NCBI RefSeq assembly: GCF_027244095.1
Contig: NC_069659.1
Span: forward strand, 343,212,750 to 343,276,749
Length of the DNA stretch: 64,000 nucleotides
DNA from: Hemicordylus capensis
Taxonomy: Eukaryota; Chordata; Lepidosauria; Squamata; Cordylidae
Direction of reading: 5' to 3'
The position numbers and the translations under genes are program-made. Position 1 is the first letter of the stretch. Every line of letters starts with the position of its first letter. The notes under the pieces were generated by a model. The model was given only the letters and a program-made list of their open reading frames with translations. It ran no database searches and was not told the DNA's origin. Shown here in pieces: positions 1 through 37,312 of this stretch.

Positions 1-45
1 CTTCTTTCCTTAAATCTGATTGGTGAAGGAGTTAGTTATACTTAT

Positions 46-295
46 ACAGGTGGACCCTCATTATCCACGGGGGGTTCTGCTCCCACCAATTTTGGCAGAT
101 AACAAGACCTTAAGTCAGTGACAGTTGGGGCTAGGTTCCTGGAGGGCACAAAAAAGCCCAATAAAAAGGCAGAAATTGGAGAAATCACATACTGTGCCAT
201 GCTCTGCAGGTCTCTCAACTGTCCAGAAGTGCTCCCTCAAACCCCCAATTGCACCAATTTTCCATGAAAAATCACCGGGGTGGGGGGAGGTGGTT
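46..295 (+). repeat. Possible pogo/Tigger-like DNA transposon remnant
   Basis: The stretch opens with GGACCCTCATTATCCACGGG followed by a C-rich complement-like segment. This resembles the ends of pogo/Tigger elements, which carry a 'GACCCTCG-TATTCGCGG' type terminus. No transposase and no clear right terminus are visible, so the assignment is a resemblance from memory only. It lies directly before the tandem monomers that start near 302. Confidence 0.25.
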
Positions 296-301
296 AAGAA
301 A

Positions 302-802
302 GAGCGACCAAGGAGGTTTCTTTTTGCAGCTCCAGACCTTCTGAAGGACCAGCTTGGGATTGATGCCCTATTCCACCTGTGCCTTCTCTCTGAGTGCTTG
401 ACTTATTTCACCTGTCCCCAAGGACCAGAGAACTCTTGTGAGAGGAGAGATTTCTTGAGTCCTTGGCAGCATATATTGGAGGGAGGCACGCCGAGAGCGT
501 CTGGGAGATCAAAGAGGGTGAAGAGAGGAGGGGGCTAGATCCTGTCAGCTCCCTCACCTCTCGTGATGAACAACAGCCATCTCACCCTGCCTGAGCATTC
601 CTGTCTCGACCGAGGAGGTTTGTTTTTGCAGCTCCAGACCTTCTGAAGGACTAGCTTGGGATTGCTGCCCTATTCCACCTGTGCCTTCTCTCTGAGCGCT
701 TGACTTATTTCACCTGTCCCCAAGGAACAGAGAACTCTTGTGAGAGGAGAGATTTCTGGAGTCCTTGGCAGCATATATTGGAGGGGGGCACGCCAGAGGT
801 GT
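302..802 (+). repeat. Two tandem 302-bp monomers, probable LINE 5' UTR
   Basis: A segment starting GCAGCTCCAGACCTTCTGAA at 326 recurs at 628, an offset of 302 bp. The copies stay alike for about 170 bp, through AGCATATATTGGAGG, and diverge after CACGCC. The second copy is cut short. Tandem monomers upstream of LINE coding sequence are typical of LINE 5' UTR promoters. That they belong to the L2 element that follows is inferred from position. Confidence 0.6.
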
Positions 803-2267
803 AGCCGACAGACTGCCTGTAGGCGGCCGCCAAAGCCGACCGACTTTTGGTGCCGTGCCTTCAGTGTGGGACTGAGGTCTGGGGGGGAAGTTATAAGGTG
901 GGGTGGGAGGTCTGGGTTGGTTGTTGTTAGTTCTTCCTTTTATTGGGTTGTGCCAGGCCTTCTGTTGTCATGTGTTTGGGTTCTCTTGGGCAGAATGATG
1001 CTGGGTGTGTGTCCAGTGGCTCTGGGGCAGCTATTACTCTTGTGGTGGGGAATAGAAGAATTGGCGTTGGCAGAGCAGCTGGCCGTTACAGGGGAAGGGA
1101 AACCAGTAATTTCGTTGCTGTTTCCACTTCCAGCTGTCCTGTCAGCTCTCTGTTGGGTCTAGTCGGATCCCAAGAAGGCTGTTGGGTCTAGTCGGATCCC
1201 AAAAGGCCTTGGAGGGTTTTGATGTTGGTCCTGCCAGCGATTCTGTCGATGCCCTGGTGGGAACCTGGAACAGGGAACTCACCAGGGCAGTAGACACGAT
1301 CATTCCTAAGCGTCCCTTCCGATCTGCTTTAAAAGTGGCCCCTTGGTAGACAGAGGAGTTACGGGGTCTGAAGCAGCAAGGTAGGCGACTGGAGCGCAAG
1401 TGGAGGAGAACTCAGCTTGAATGTGACAGGACACGGCATAGAGCCCATTTGAGGGTTTATGCAGAGGTGGTGCGTGTGGCAAAAAACCCAATTCTGGTCT
1501 ATGCGCATTGCTTCTGCGGGTTCGCGTCCAGAAGAGCTGTCCCGGGTTGTGAGGAGTTTGATTCAGGCTCCTTCCAATTCAAACCTATGCCTGGGGACTT
1601 TGTTCTGCTGTGATGCTTTTAATGAGTTCTTTGCGGACAAAATCTCCATATTCGGGCCAACTTGGACTCCACTGTTTCTGCAGAGTCTATGAAGGTGGTG
1701 TCCAGCAATCTCTCTTGCAGTATTATATTGGATCAGTTTCAATCTGTGATGCCTGATGACATAGACAAGCTGCTTGGGGCGGTGCGGCCTACCACTTGTT
1801 CTCTGGATCCTTGCTCGACTTGGCTGCTTTTATCTAGCAGGGAGATTGTTGGGCATGGCTTAGTTAATATCATTAACTCATCGCTGAGGGAGGGTAGGAT
1901 GCCTCCTTGTTTGAAGGAGGCAATTATTAGACCACTTCTTAAGAAGCCTTCCCTAGATCCCTCAGTGATGGACAGTTATAGGCCGGTCTCCAATCTCCCA
2001 TGGTTGGGTAAGGTGATTGAGAGAGTGGTGGCTAACCAGCTCCAGGCGGTTTGGGACGAAACCGATTATCTAGACCCATTTCAAACTGGCTTTAGAGCGG
2101 GCTATGGGGTTGAGTCTGCCTTGGTCGGCCTAATGGATGACCTTTACCGTGGAATCAACAGAGGGAGTGTGACTCTGTTGGTTCTTTTGGATCTTTTGGT
2201 GGCATTCAGTACCATCGACCATGGTATCCTTCTGGATTGCCTGGGGGAATTGGGGATAGGAGGCACT
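302..2267 (+). mobile_element. L2-type LINE, internally deleted and 3'-truncated
   Basis: From about 1200 the translation matches the linker and reverse transcriptase of CR1/L2-clade LINEs. Landmarks are a WNRELTRAVD-like segment, RIASAGSRPEEL, FNEFFADKI, then the RT signature YRPVSNLPWLGKVIERVVA, FQTGFRAGYG and LLVLLDL-FSTIDHGILLD (1662-2267). The apurinic endonuclease domain expected upstream is missing: 5'-UTR-like sequence (302-1140) runs almost straight into post-endonuclease ORF2. A 24-bp motif, CTGTTGGGTCTAGTCGGATC plus 4 bases, is directly repeated at 1150 and 1179. RT coding stops abruptly at 2267 where unrelated DNA begins. Stops and frame changes show it is dead. It lies in a PIK3CA intron, sense to the gene. 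Confidence 0.7.
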
Positions 2268-2454
2268 GCTTTCGCAGCCAAGCGGCGAAAGGGGCGGCAG
2301 GGAGGTATCCTGCCGCCCCAATTACTAATGAGAATACACGTGCCGGAGGGGGGGAAGCGGCGGGAGGGGTAAGTAAACCCTCCCTTAAAGGTTACTCCCT
2401 TAACCCCCCACCCCAGTGCCAGACCGCAGCTACGCGGTTCCGTGCACACTCCTA
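2268..2454 (+). mobile_element. Right-end fragment of hAT-like non-autonomous element
   Basis: The segment ends in CGGTTCCGTGCACACTCCTA. This matches the right terminus of the two elements at 47753-48086 and 56255-56539, which end in GTGCACATCCCTA or a one-base variant. The matching left terminus (TAGGGATGTGCAC) is not seen at 2268, so this is probably a left-truncated copy joined to the broken L2. Confidence 0.4.
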
Positions 2455-2545
2455 CTTTTGTCTCTCCCCTGCAGAAGCCCTTTCTGTTGTCAGGAGTATG
2501 TTCCCGAGGGTTGCATGTGAGCCATTGTCAGTTTCCCCTGGAAAT
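2455..2545. repeat. Unnamed interspersed repeat, copy 1
   Basis: The segment CCCTGCAGAAGCCC ... GTATGTTCCCGAGGGTTGCA is closely similar to 4905-4975 in the next intron. It is weakly similar to 26205-26250 (TATGTCCCTGAGGGTCATGC). I recognise the recurrence but not the family. Confidence 0.4.
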
Positions 2546-2584
2546 TTGTTACTAGCTAAATTGGTACACTAAACTATGCTCCAC

Positions 2585-2587
<3 letters not shown>

Positions 2588-2631
<44 letters not shown>

Positions 2632-2633
2632 TA
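2588..2633. repeat. (ATC)n microsatellite
   Basis: About fifteen uninterrupted ATC/TCA triplets. The Asp-rich and Met-rich reading frames over it on the - strand are products of the repeat, not genes. Confidence 0.95.
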
Positions 2634-2997
2634 TTGGAATGCTTTCTAGCACTCCAACACTTGTGGCAAAAACTTGTAAACTTGCTTTGTGAAGATCCAT
2701 ATACCTGTCTAACCTCATCAGTGACAGAAATATTAAGAGTAGTGATGGCAATTCTCATTGCATTCATATTCAGGCAAATCTAAAAATATCTTTATCTCAA
2801 AAGATAATGAATTCAAAAGGCAACAGATCAATAAAATAATACATATATAAAATCCATGGAAGTTAATTTCTTCTAAGTAGTCACTGTACCTCACACAAAA
2901 TGGGCTTCACACACCCACAGTAGCTCAATCAGTAACTTTCCAAGCTCTGGCCCACATGAAAGCGAGGCTATTCCTCCCCCCGCCTTCCGTTCTTTAG

Positions 2998-3351
2998 TCA
3001 TCCACCACATGCTTCACATGCCAAGTTGAATGTGTTTAACAAGCTGGTATGAATAAATGCCATTGTGGCTGTGAACAGTGTACTTTGGACCCATGATGAG
3101 CAGTCTGTTCTGAGATGGCAGTAAGGAACTACCTTAGGTGCCTTTTGAAGAGCTATTGAAAGCTGTTGCAACCCAGTCTCAACTAATCCCATTATTTTAA
3201 GCTTCATCGCTGCCACCAAATACGTTTTTACATATTCTCTGGCTGAGTTTACTGAAACAGCCTTCCAAACCTCTGTTTCATTCAAAGTTAGGTAGTGTGG
3301 AAAAGCATGCAGTAGGGAAAACAAATAGTGACTACAGATTATTAAATTCAA
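2998..3351 (-). other. Unrecognised 117-codon open frame in intron
   Basis: The frame reads like coding sequence in composition (AREYVKTYLVAAMKLKIMG, then CSSWVQSTLFTATMAF) and ends at a TGA after EACGG. I do not recognise a family. There is no clear splice acceptor or promoter. It could be a fragment of a processed pseudogene or chance. It lies antisense in a PIK3CA intron. Confidence 0.15.
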
Positions 3352-29112
<25,761 letters not shown>

Positions 29113-32100
29113 GACAGATAGTAAAGACAATGGAAAAACTGATGGCTCATTTTGTGAGCGTTCCACTGCACTGTTGACTGTGGGCAGTAAGGATTTTGTT
29201 GCATCATAATTGCACAAACCACGCGCAGCATTTTGAACTCAGTAGCAAGATTAAAAACTCAAACCTATTTAAATATGTTAAACAGGGTTTCAGAACACTA
29301 CAAATTGTGCATTTCAAAACCATAATTTTCCTATATGTAAAGTCATGTTATGCCTTAAGTCCAAGAGGGTAAACTTTGGAGATTTATGTATCTTGATTTG
29401 TTTCGTTAGGAAAACTGTGCCAGCATTAAAACCAGTCTTTCACATATTCCAGTTGGCCTGGTGAAAATCAGAGTTGTGTGGGTTGCAAAATGTTAAAAAG
29501 GAAAGCTTAGCAGTGCTGTTAACTGCTTCTGAAGGAGTTTTCCTCTCCCACAAGCTCAGCTCAGTAAATTTGAGGAGATGGTGCCTTTACATTAAGTCCA
29601 ATGTGATTAGTGGATTTAAGAATAGCAATCTTTCCAGGTTTTGATTGACCATCTATAGTTCAAACAGGTCCTTAGAAATAGGTCTTAAGATTCTGCTGGA
29701 CAGTATTAGTAGAGTAAATTATTACCTCCCGCACCACCCCAAAAAGTCTGGCTAATGGGGAGGATTGGGTTTAGTGCAACACTTTGGATTTGATTTTTTC
29801 TAATCTAAACCTCAATACAGTTTTTTTTTCCATGCATGTTTTCCAGAGCCTAAAAAAGGTGAGTTATTAGAATTAAAGATTATTTTTATAAAGGTTATTT
29901 ATATAACAGAAACTATTAATATATAATATTTCTTTACGTTGATTTGTCCAATTTTCTGTCATCTTAATTCTGCAGACCACTTATCTCTGTCTAACAGCCT
30001 GATAGTACAAGTCACTGGTTGGATGCAGTGATCTCTAGGATTGGGTTTAAAGGTCCCTGTGCTGGCCAAGGGCGTAATTTATCTGCTTGTGCTGAGACCT
30101 GAGCCAATGCTGATACAGCTGTTCTACAGACCCTGCGTGACACACTTACCTGACACCAGGGGCTTACTCTGCTCTGGCAGGGAGGGATTTTAGGGGCAAA
30201 TTGGGCGTTTCCTGTTTGAACTTTTCCATGGCAAATTGGGCAGAACTTTATAGGTGTGCTCCACGTTTCCTGTTTGAGAAGCTGTTTTTCTTGCAGCAGC
30301 ACAAATTTATCTTCTTGCTGCGACTAAAGTGTCCCCATAATATGAGTCTGCTGACTTTAATCATAATTCATTTGCTTGGAGGGAGGTTCTGTTGAAATCT
30401 TTAGAACTTGCTTCCAAGTAAACGTGTTTCTAAGATCAAAGTGTTGGACTCATTTGTCTATACTATGGGTTCTCAAACTTTGATAGTGGGTCTAAGTCAA
30501 GAAACAAACACTTACTGAAGTCCAGATGCAAAGACAAAACAAAGATGGACTCGGCAGGCGGCTTGATAGCAATCTTTGGCATGGGACCAGGCAGATCGAT
30601 AGTAATGCAAAGTTGTTCATCTTGCTCTGCATTCTTCCAAGGAGGAATACCAGGAAAGCATGGCTCTCCTGCAATAAAGTGTGCTCTTTAGTTAGCTTTA
30701 AGCACAGTTAACCAACACAATCAAAAGAGACTTTCATAGATTGGAAAACGGGGGGAAAGGGGAACAGTTGTGTGCTCTGCATCCTGACTCAGTTGGGACA
30801 GGGGTACAAACCATTGCCAGAGGAGCTTGTATTTCCATCACTCTTGCCTCTGTAAGAAGGCCTGCCGTAGAATCAAAGTAGCCAGTATTCCCAGTACCAA
30901 CATCTGCTTTGGTGTTTAGGATGGAATGAGGCCCCTCAGGTCTTCCTTCAAATAATCTCAGGCAATACTCCTGGGTAATTTGTCAATTCCTGACTTTGGA
31001 GTCCATCTCTTTCTTGGCCCACTTCCTTGGACTATTAGAAAGTGACTGCTTCATTACAGTAGCCCACAAACAAGAAGATAAATGTATTTTCAGTCTGATC
31101 ACTAAATTGTCCTTTGTACTGCAAAGTGCACAATAATATTTAGCATGCAGAGCTAACCAACCAATATTTTATAGGTGGGGTGAGTGTGAGTGTGTGTGTG
31201 TGTGTGTGTACGTACATATACCGTTATATATACTGTATATATCTGTCTTTATAACATGAAAAGGATAAAATTGACACCAGACAAAGTGCTGGAACAACTT
31301 ATTCCAAATATTTTTTTTACAGCTGGATATTTTAAGCCCAAGATGTTCAGGGTGCCATTTTTTTCACAACAATATTGTAGTCTTATTTGGCTCATGGGAT
31401 TTGAAAGATGTTACAGACGTCTGAATAATTGAGTACACTTGCCTTTTTATTACTTTTCCTCAAATCTAGGTGATACTCAGAGTGCAATACCAGTTTGACT
31501 ATAATGTTCTGAGATTAGATATTGGAGTATAACACTTTAAATAAACTTAAATAGACAGTAAATGAATGAAAGGCTGAATTTCTTGAGCCGGGTAAACACT
31601 GAGACTATACAATCCCTTGTTTTGTAACTCAAAGGGGAAAAACTAATGTCAAATAGCTTTTATTTTCATGGATAGAGAATTGCTGTTGTATAGGTAACAT
31701 GACTGAAGCATGTACAGCTCTGGTTAAAACTGCAGACTTGGTGATCTTGAAAGCAATTAATGCCATTTATGGTTTATAGAACAGAAACCATAGGCTAGAG
31801 GCATGGGCACTGATGAAAAGTTGTCTTTGAGTGTCCTGGAGAATTCAGATCCCTTGAGGCACAAGTCCTGTGAGTGGCTAGGGTCCAAAGAATTGTGCCA
31901 CTAGTTCTGTTCCTTGGGCCCCATGCCGCATGACAAACTACTTTGGAAATACTGTGTACCTTCAAAGGCAATGTTTAATATGCTGTTGCGGGTGAAGGTC
32001 TGTCTAAACAAAGCCAAAGCATCCCACTGGACACACCTGATGTAGCTCGTTGAATTCCAGCCAGCATCTCCAGTGCTAGCTTTTTGTCTGTATGTGTGCT

Positions 32101-32536
32101 TGCTGTAGTAAGTACAAAATACGTTGCAGCTTTTGGGGATTCTTCCCAGTAGTAACTGTAAGGCTTTTCAAAAGTAGCAATAAAGCTAATCCTGTACAAG
32201 TCTAACCCCTCTCTTACAATCCATCTTCAGCTAATTCAGTCATCTATTTTACCAGTTTCTTTTAGCTTATGAAACAATTTTTCAGCTGTTCAGGTTCAAA
32301 CAGTTAAGCATTTAAAAAGATCAACAAGGAACCTGCATGCTCACAAGTCTATGACTTAATTTCTGACAAGCTTTAATTGTGTTGCAGTGTGAGGTTAGAA
32401 CCATTGCAAGGCTTGTCAGAAAAATAACTGCCCAGTTCTTAGATCTGTAGTACTAACAAGGTACAGATGGGGTATATTGTCAAGTGATGATACAGTTGTT
32501 AAAAGTTGATCTCATGTTATGTAGCATTGCATAAGA
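29113..32536 (+). other. PIK3CA 3' UTR and following intergenic DNA
   Basis: AT-rich, non-coding in all frames and free of recognised transposons, as expected for a 3' UTR of unknown length. Candidate poly(A) hexamers lie at 30673-30678 and 31540-31545. A (GT)n run lies at about 31185-31210, next to TATATA-rich sequence. Confidence 0.5.
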
Positions 32537-32834
32537 GGAGAGCTGGTCTTGTGGTAGCAAGCATGACTTGTCCCCATAGCTAAGCAGGGTCTGCCCTGGT
32601 TGCATATGAATGGGAGACTTGATGTGTGAGCAATGCAAGATATTCCCCTCAGGGGATGGAGCCGCTCTGGGAAGAGCAGAAAGTTTCAAGTTCCCTCCCT
32701 GGCTTCTCCAAGATAGGGCTGAGAGAGTTTCCTGCCTGCAACCTTGGAGAAGCCGCTGCCAGTCTAAAGACAATACAGAGCTAGATAGACCAATGGTCTG
32801 ACTCAGTATATGGCAGTTTCCTATGTTCCTATGC
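32537..32834 (+). mobile_element. 5S-type SINE, full-length copy
   Basis: The same head, 5S-like core (AGCTAAGCAGGGTCTGCC; GAATGGGAGACT) and tail (GGCAGTTTCCTATGTTCC) as 7069-7374, with only scattered differences. No convincing target duplication seen. Confidence 0.8.
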
Positions 32835-34206
32835 ACAGGTATTGCAGATGGATATAGAGGTACAGAGAGTCATCAGGGGTTTAGTAACTCTAATAAAGTT
32901 GGGCACATTTTTTTTTAATTCCTTTATTAGCAAGTAGCTTTTCTGAAAGCTATTTTCAGAAATGTTGGGAAGGTGTGAGCCAGAGCTTGTGTCTGCCCAT
33001 TAGAATGACCTGCCTGCAAGTTCTTTTGCTCATAGACACTTTTGCCACACCACCTCCGCCTCAAGGCTAGGAACTGGAAGGCCAGTTGGGATCCCTCAGG
33101 GATCTACATTTGACTTGCCGGTGGTGGGGGTGTGTGCTCCAGTTGCTTGACTCTAAAGGTTAGAATAAACATTGCATTAAACATGTGGTTTGACCCTTGT
33201 GTGGATCTTGTTTGGTTAAAAATCAGCTGCAGGAGGCAATCAAAATTAAGACAATTTTACTATGTGTGTGTGCAAGATTGTGTAGCTGGTTGGAGACTGA
33301 AATATGATTGATTGAAATTAAGACCACAGCAGAGGTGGAGAGAGGTGCTCACTCGCTTCCTTCACTGCAGTTCCAATTAGGATTCCCTGAAGCTGCTGTT
33401 TTTCCCAGGAGGAAAGGTCCCATTACTTCAAGCAGCTTCACATGGCCACTGGAAAGTAAGTTGGTCGGGACTGCCATTTCCCGGTGGGCATGCACTCCAG
33501 GCATGAGCAACTTACTTCTACCCATTTCCATGTCGCCCAGACCTGGTATACTCCAGTTCCCAAACTCCGCTTCTCTCCATCACCTGATATTTGCCACCCA
33601 ACTTCAAATGTAGGCTGTGAATGTTGGGTTTCCATCTGTAATGTGGGGATAATACTGACCCTCTCATGTCAAGAGTCTGTAAGGATTGTCTAGAGATAAT
33701 GGCTGTTCTGACATATTTTGCGGTTCTGAACCCACCCCTGACATGCCACTCTGAATACCTAAAAAAAAAACCAACCACCCCCAAACCAGCTTGCAATCTT
33801 GCACAAGAGTGCTCTTGTGTAGATATCTAAACTGGCATGATGGTGCTTCCGTAATGCTACTTACACTGTTTCCAATGTCAGTGCAATCATGCAAGTTTAA
33901 ACAAGACCACCGACATGTTGTTTTTAGGCACTTGCGGCAGCACAGACAGTTGAAAACCGCCCACGTTTCACTACACATGTCAGCCAGTGTGTATTAAGTG
34001 CTATAGAAATACTAAGTAGTTCAGCAGTTCTAGAAAACCATTGGGCAAGAGAGGCATTTTCTTTAAAGCATTTGCCCAGGTTTTCTATCCCTTTCCCTTA
34101 GTTTGTGCATGTCTAAAATGGGGATTGCAGTGCAATGTTTAACTACTTAAGCAACAAAGAGTGTTGTTGCATCTTAAAGGCCGAAAGTACTTCAAACAGT
34201 ATATAA
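32835..34206. other. Intergenic, nothing recognised
   Basis: Several overlapping frames of 60-100 codons occur on both strands at 33300-33980 with no family resemblance. KCNMB3, expected on the - strand in this interval by comparison with human, was not recognised. Confidence 0.5.
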
Positions 34207-34465
34207 TGAATTTATGGACGTGATGGTGGACACTACCTTAGATGGCTTTAAAAGGGAATTAGACAAATCCCAGGGGGGGTATGTCAATCATGGCCGCTAT
34301 TCAAGTTGGCTGTGTAGAACATCCATATTCATCTGAGGCAGTATGCCTTTGAATACCAATTACTGGGGAGCAACAGCACAAGAGAGCTGTTTTCAAAGCC
34401 GTCAGGTGGACTTCCTGGGAGCATCTACCTTTGGTCACATCCACAAGGCTCTTCTTACATTTTGG
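34207..34465 (-). repeat. Lizard interspersed repeat, opposite-strand copy
   Basis: GATGGCTTTAAAAGGGAATT, AGACAAATCC ... GAGGCAGTATGCCTTTGAAT, ACCAATTACTGGGGAGCAAC matches the reverse complement of the central part of 27911-28440. It ends near CAAGGCTCTTCTTAC. Confidence 0.55.
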
Positions 34466-35409
34466 CATAATCTACCGCCCCACAGTTTGTTTTTCAGGAG
34501 CCACAGACTTGACAGTTAATTAGAAGAAAAGTTGTTAAAATGTATCTATGGGATTCTTTACAGGCTTACTGGGTGTTTTACAACTGATGAATCATAGGTT
34601 AGACTTCAGTTACAAAAATGTGGAATTAAAAATCTCCAGGTCAGATAAAATTATTTTCCACATTAGGTCATGGTGCTGAAAGTTAAAGCATTATCTGAGG
34701 CCAAAATATGTTGATACTGTCTTTACTATGCTAAGAAGCTCCCTCTTCAAATTGCATATTGGCAAGAGGCTTTGGGAAATCGGTGGTTCCTTGCAGTATT
34801 GTTTTCACTAATGGAGTACTTTGCCTTTCGAGCTGAAAGGTGAATCATGAAATGTGTAACTTGAGATATTGGAAAGGGACAAAGGTTTAATGCAGCATTT
34901 TTAACCTCATTTAAAAGCAAAGGACAAGGCTTTGCTCCAAAGAGCACAAGTTTACTTTTAAAATATTTGCATAGCAGTTAAGCACAATGCTTGGTTTTCT
35001 GAAAAATATGCCTCAGCAGCACAGATGAAGGCAACTAGTGGGGTTCTTCTGAGTAATAGTTGGCTATCAAGTATTTTGGCTTTGTCAACAAACAATTGTA
35101 ATTTTTGAAAGAGGAGTTGAATTAGCTCTCACTTCTTAAAGGGTACTTTTCTTAGCACTGAGTGCCAAAGATGTTCAAACATCTTATATTGGAAAAATCA
35201 ACTCACTGAGATGAAATGTGTAGGATCCCCTAGTGACTAAATTGGAGTTGATTCGAACTTTGATTAATACTATTGAAAGTAGATTGATGCTTTTATTGTT
35301 TGAATCATAGTCATCATAAAGCAAAAGTACAGAAAGGTAAAATGAATGTTCACAATGCAAACAAATATTTTGCATTTTTAAAAACAAAACGTAGTTGTTG
35401 CTCAGTAGC
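34466..35409. other. Intergenic, nothing recognised
   Basis: AT-rich sequence with no supported gene or repeat. Confidence 0.5.
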
Positions 35410-35417
35410 AACTAGAC

Positions 35418-35555
35418 TAGGCATCTCTAAACTGCGGCCCTCCAGATGTTGCTGAACTACAACTCCCAGCATCCCTAGACACAATTTTTTGTGGCTGGGT
35501 ATGCTGGAAGTTGTAGTTCAGCAACATCTGGAGGGCCGCAGTTTGGGGATGCCTG
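35418..35555. mobile_element. Palindromic hAT-type MITE with 8-bp TSD
   Basis: A 138-bp near-perfect palindrome. The left arm GGCATCTCTAAACTGCGGCC ... GAACTACAACTCCCAGCAT is answered by ATGCTGGAAGTTGTAGTTC ... GGCCGCAGTTTGGGGATGCC. The 8-bp direct repeat AACTAGAC flanks it at 35410-35417 and 35556-35563, as hAT transposases produce. The first base of the left arm differs from the complement of the right arm. Confidence 0.85.
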
Positions 35556-35563
35556 AACTAGAC

Positions 35564-37105
35564 AGTATAAAAAATAAATTATTGAAAATAAATCTGAGTT
35601 TACCACCTGCAACATGTTTTCTTAAATGAACTAATCATACTTAGCAAAATATTGAAAATGCCTCTTTCAGAAATCTATTTTTGGATGTGTTGTAGAGAAC
35701 CTCACCCTGACATAGACCCCAAAACAAAATCTAAAAGGAAATTATCTAAATGAGTTGTGTAATCTGGATTATATAGTAACCCTATTAACACACTATGTTC
35801 AATGTATGTACAGTGTATGCACATACAGAACTGTATGCATGACCAGTTCACACATTCTGTTCTATACACATGCAACCGTGCACTTCCTATCTGTACCTTG
35901 CATTTCAGGGGGCCTGTACCGATTCACTTACACATGTAGAGTCATTCACACAAATAATGTGCATGTGTACACACACCTGTATGCACATACAACATAATAT
36001 TTGAATATGGTTAGTGTCTCTTGCATGACCAAAAAGCTTGGCCTATGGAGCTTCACAGCTGCTGCTGTACTTTTGACTTCTTCAGCTTTGGAGGCATTTT
36101 GATTCTAGGGACTCACTTTGATGTTCCTTGAATTCACCTGTGCATAGCTAACAAATGTTCACACTAGCAAGAGAGTGTTGCTTCACACTGAGAAGATCCC
36201 TACAAAACACATGCACATTCTTATCTCTCACTAAAAAAAAAAAAAAAAAAAAGACTAAATAGGTTACTTTAGATTACTATTTATTATAGTGTAATGAATG
36301 CACAGTCCCAAACCAGCAATGCTTTGCAAGAAAGTCGCTCTTTCCCTGCTACACAGCACACTCCATTGTCTCATTCATAATAACTGTGACCTTTCCAAAG
36401 TGCTCAATTGACAGCAAAGACTTTGCCATATGGCATTGTTTGTATGTGACCCATCAGACGACACAATTCCTTGGTTTTATTTTTAAATTGGACTGCAGCC
36501 ATATGCACTATGTTTTCCAGGCGTGTGTGTCCGTCTAGGATGTTCCTTTTTGCTTTGTGCTTACACCTAGAGCAACTAGATCCCCTTCTCAGTGTTTGGA
36601 AAAAATGAAATCATTGGCTCTGACCTATAAAAAGTGCACAGGGAAAAGAAACCTAGAGAGTGGTGAAGATGCTGTTGTATGATATATGAATTCATGCATA
36701 GAAAAGGGTGGGCATGAAGTAATGGGCATTTGGAAGTATTTGATACAAGTTCTATATGCTAGTATTGATACTATAAGCCTGCAGTATGTTTGAAAATGTA
36801 CACTTTTTCTCCCTTTTGCTATGCTACTTAAATATCAGGCAAAGGTTACACTCTGCACTTGTTGTCCATGTTAATCAATCTCTGTAAATAGTCTTTTTAT
36901 TGAACATTTGTCTCGTGTTACATTTTGCTATGCTGTGTATAGAGTGTGTGTGTGTTTCTCAACATGTTTGAGCGTGGATGTGTATGGTTAAAAAGTAAAT
37001 TGAATATGATTGGTATGATTTCTGGGTTGCTGTAGAGAGTATATACAAATGCACTTCCCTCCCATGGGCATTTTGTTTGTTCTGTTGATATTCTTTTCTT
37101 GGAGT
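35564..37105. other. Intergenic, only simple repeats
   Basis: A run of twenty A lies at 36233-36252 and short (GT)n at about 36943-36955. CACATG/ACAC-rich sequence lies at 35810-35990. No gene or named transposon recognised. Confidence 0.5.
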
Positions 37106-37312
37106 GAACATACAAAGCTGCTTTATAATGAATCAGACCACTTGGTCATCGAGCCCCACAATTTCAGTTAGACAGAAGTTCTTTAAGGATTCACATGCAG
37201 ATCTTTTCAGTCCCGCTATCTGTAATCCTTTTAGATGGAGATCCAGAGGATTGATCCCAGATTTTATACAGTTAAAGCTGGTACTCTGTCACTAAGCTGT
37301 GATTTCTCCCTA
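37106..37312 (-). mobile_element. Old tRNA-derived SINE sharing the 5S-SINE tail
   Basis: On the - strand the copy has a decayed tRNA-like head (box B near 37245-37260). Its 3' end, read on the + strand, is GAACATACAAAGCTGCTTTA, TAATGAATCAGACCACTTGG. This is the same tail as in the 5S-type SINEs (compare 52054-52090). Divergence is high, so it is older than those copies. Confidence 0.5.

Noticed and set aside
2588-2633. Possible CRISPR-like array from regular repeats
   Set aside because: It is a plain triplet microsatellite. The window is vertebrate DNA and no spacer-repeat structure exists.
2552-2767. Asp-rich and Met-rich frames on the - strand
   Set aside because: They arise from the ATC microsatellite at 2588-2633 read in different frames.
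33300-33980. Frames of 60-104 codons on both strands downstream of PIK3CA
   Set aside because: No domain, no splice signals, mutual overlap. I also considered KCNMB3 and found no resemblance.
36233-36252. A20 run as a retrocopy poly(A) tail
   Set aside because: No retrocopied sequence or target duplication is recognisable upstream, so it is treated as a simple repeat.
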